Positions 16,352 through 17,363 of a stretch of 17,363 nucleotides of DNA are shown piece after piece; the first letter of the stretch is position 1, and each line of letters starts with the position of its first letter. A program made the translations under genes and the position numbers. Where the stretch lies: the NCBI GenBank assembly GCA_913042885.1, contig CAJWLW010000075.1, positions 1 to 17,363 on the forward strand, in the 5' to 3' direction. This DNA comes from an uncultured Lentisphaeria bacterium (GTDB taxonomy: Bacteria; Verrucomicrobiota; Lentisphaeria; JABSQK01; CAJWLW01). The notes beneath the pieces were generated by a model, which was given only the letters and a program-made list of their open reading frames with translations, made no database searches and was not told where the DNA came from.

Positions 16352-17363
16352 CGACAGACGAACCTACGGGCTCCCCTCCCCCGGAGCGACGGGGTCACGG
16401 AACCGCTGCCCACCTGCTACGCATCCTTCTGGTTTTCATCGTTCTTGCCGGTGTCGCTTTGCGCGGTGCCGTCGTGCTGACGACACCACCGCATCCGAAG
16501 TACCACGAGTCCCCGTTCCGCGACGAGATTCACTACCGGCAGCTCGCCCGCAACCTGGTCGAGTTCAAGCATTTCACTGCCATCGCCGAGGGTTTTCAGA
16601 CCCACTCGACACGGTCACCCGTCTACCCTGCCCTGCTGGCATTGGCCAACTGGTTCACGGGCTTCGCACCGAAGACGCATCAGTGGCTTAACTTCGGGCT
16701 CGACTGTATCAACCTCCTCTTGATCGGCCTGCTCGGTGCCCGGCTGTTCGGGCCGCTGACCGGCTGCCTGGCTCTCGGGTTCTATGCGCTGTTCGGCCCC
16801 GTATGCCATGCCGTGACGGCAAGTAATCCCGAGATCCTGGCCATCACCCTGATCCTGGCATCGATGCTTAATTTTGTCTGGTTCCTACGCAACGGGCTGC
16901 AGTATCGCCATGCCTGGGGGTTTGCCTTGATGCTGGTGTTATTGATACATACACGTCCAGTATTCCTGCTGGCAACCCCCGTGGTGGCATTAATCATATG
17001 GTTCGCCCCGCGACGGCGAACCTGGCAGCGGCGGCTCGCACCTCTGCTGCTCATCGCACTCTTGTGCCTGCCATGGGGGATTCGTAATTATCGTCTGCAC
17101 AAAACGATTGTACCGGTCTGCACCATGGCCGGTTGGCATCTGGCGACGCACGCCAGGTCGTCGGCGGAACTCAGTATCAAAACACTGATGGACTACGTCT
17201 ACGATCCGGCTCACAAGGATTGGAATGAAGGCGATTTTTATCGGGATGCCATGACCGAGACCTGGCGCCTTACCATGTCAACGCCGCTCGATACCACCTT
17301 CACCGGCGTCGGCCGGATCATCCGGCGCTGGGGTTTTCAGCAGCCGTACAAGCGGATTTTTCA
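16348..17363 (+). CDS. GT39/ArnT-like membrane glycosyltransferase, 3' truncated
   Basis: The frame runs from TTG 16348, overlapping the deacetylase stop as TTGA, to the window edge (338 residues visible). No ATG occurs before about 16867 and a GTG at 16474 would remove the first helix, so the TTG is the best start. The first membrane helix (about 24-44) is followed by the external loop FRDEIHYRQLARNL (D59, E60). This is the DE-type catalytic motif of C-type transferases such as PMT and ArnT. RSPVYPALLA at 89-98 and PWGIRNYRLHK at 242-252 are further family marks. Such enzymes use polyprenyl-phosphate sugars to glycosylate a lipid or protein on the periplasmic face. The sugar donor and acceptor are unknown. 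Its neighbours suggest the deacetylase acts on the same glycan pathway. Confidence 0.88.
   Translation, partial: MTTDEPTGSPPPERRGHGTAAHLLRILLVFIVLAGVALRGAVVLTTPPHPKYHESPFRDEIHYRQLARNLVEFKHFTAIAEGFQTHSTRSPVYPALLALANWFTGFAPKTHQWLNFGLDCINLLLIGLLGARLFGPLTGCLALGFYALFGPVCHAVTASNPEILAITLILASMLNFVWFLRNGLQYRHAWGFALMLVLLIHTRPVFLLATPVVALIIWFAPRRRTWQRRLAPLLLIALLCLPWGIRNYRLHKTIVPVCTMAGWHLATHARSSAELSIKTLMDYVYDPAHKDWNEGDFYRDAMTETWRLTMSTPLDTTFTGVGRIIRRWGFQQPYKRIF

Noticed and set aside
1..17363. CRISPR arrays, tRNA, rRNA, transposase genes
   Set aside because: I saw no regular spaced repeats, no transposase or integrase motifs, and no recognisable RNA gene; the region reads as stable chromosome.

Overview
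The window looks like chromosomal DNA of a G+C-rich Gram-negative-type bacterium. It has a lipoprotein, several Sec signal peptides, a Deg/HtrA protease and an inner-membrane glycosyltransferase. The best taxonomic clue is a prepilin-like protein with a C-terminal H-X9-DG motif near 1.2-2.0 kb. That family is typical of Lentisphaerota, Verrucomicrobiota/Kiritimatiellota and Planctomycetota, so I infer a member of the PVC superphylum. The exact phylum is not settled.

Left part (1-2.0 kb): the 3' end of a LOG-family nucleotide phosphoribohydrolase, a small DUF3783-like protein, and on the minus strand the H-X9-DG prepilin-like protein. Sugar/acid catabolism block (2.1-6.5 kb): an enolase-superfamily (mandelate racemase-like) enzyme and a GH20-type beta-N-acetylhexosaminidase form a two-gene minus-strand operon. 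A nitrilase-family amidohydrolase is divergent from them, and the ~200 bp between holds a 6-bp-arm inverted repeat that may be an operator. Middle (6.7-9.2 kb): two overlapping paralogous six-helix membrane proteins with identically placed acidic/His motifs, preceded by a second inverted repeat, then a convergent orphan lipoprotein. A ~580 bp stretch without a convincing gene follows.

Right part (9.7 kb to the end): six co-directional, mostly overlapping genes. In order they are a secreted CBM9-like protein, a Deg-type serine protease with PDZ domains, a second Deg-like protein in which all three catalytic residues are replaced (H to R, D to N, S to Y), a membrane-anchored PHP-like protein that has lost several metal ligands, a PIG-L/LmbE-type deacetylase, and a GT39/ArnT-like membrane glycosyltransferase cut by the window edge. 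ATGA overlaps join protease, pseudoprotease and PHP-like genes, and a TTGA overlap joins deacetylase and glycosyltransferase.

The most interesting object is this right-hand cluster. An active protease is translationally coupled to its catalytically dead paralog and to a degenerate PHP protein, next to glycan-modifying enzymes. I read it as a possible envelope or exported-glycoconjugate processing/quality-control system. The functional link is inference from gene order.
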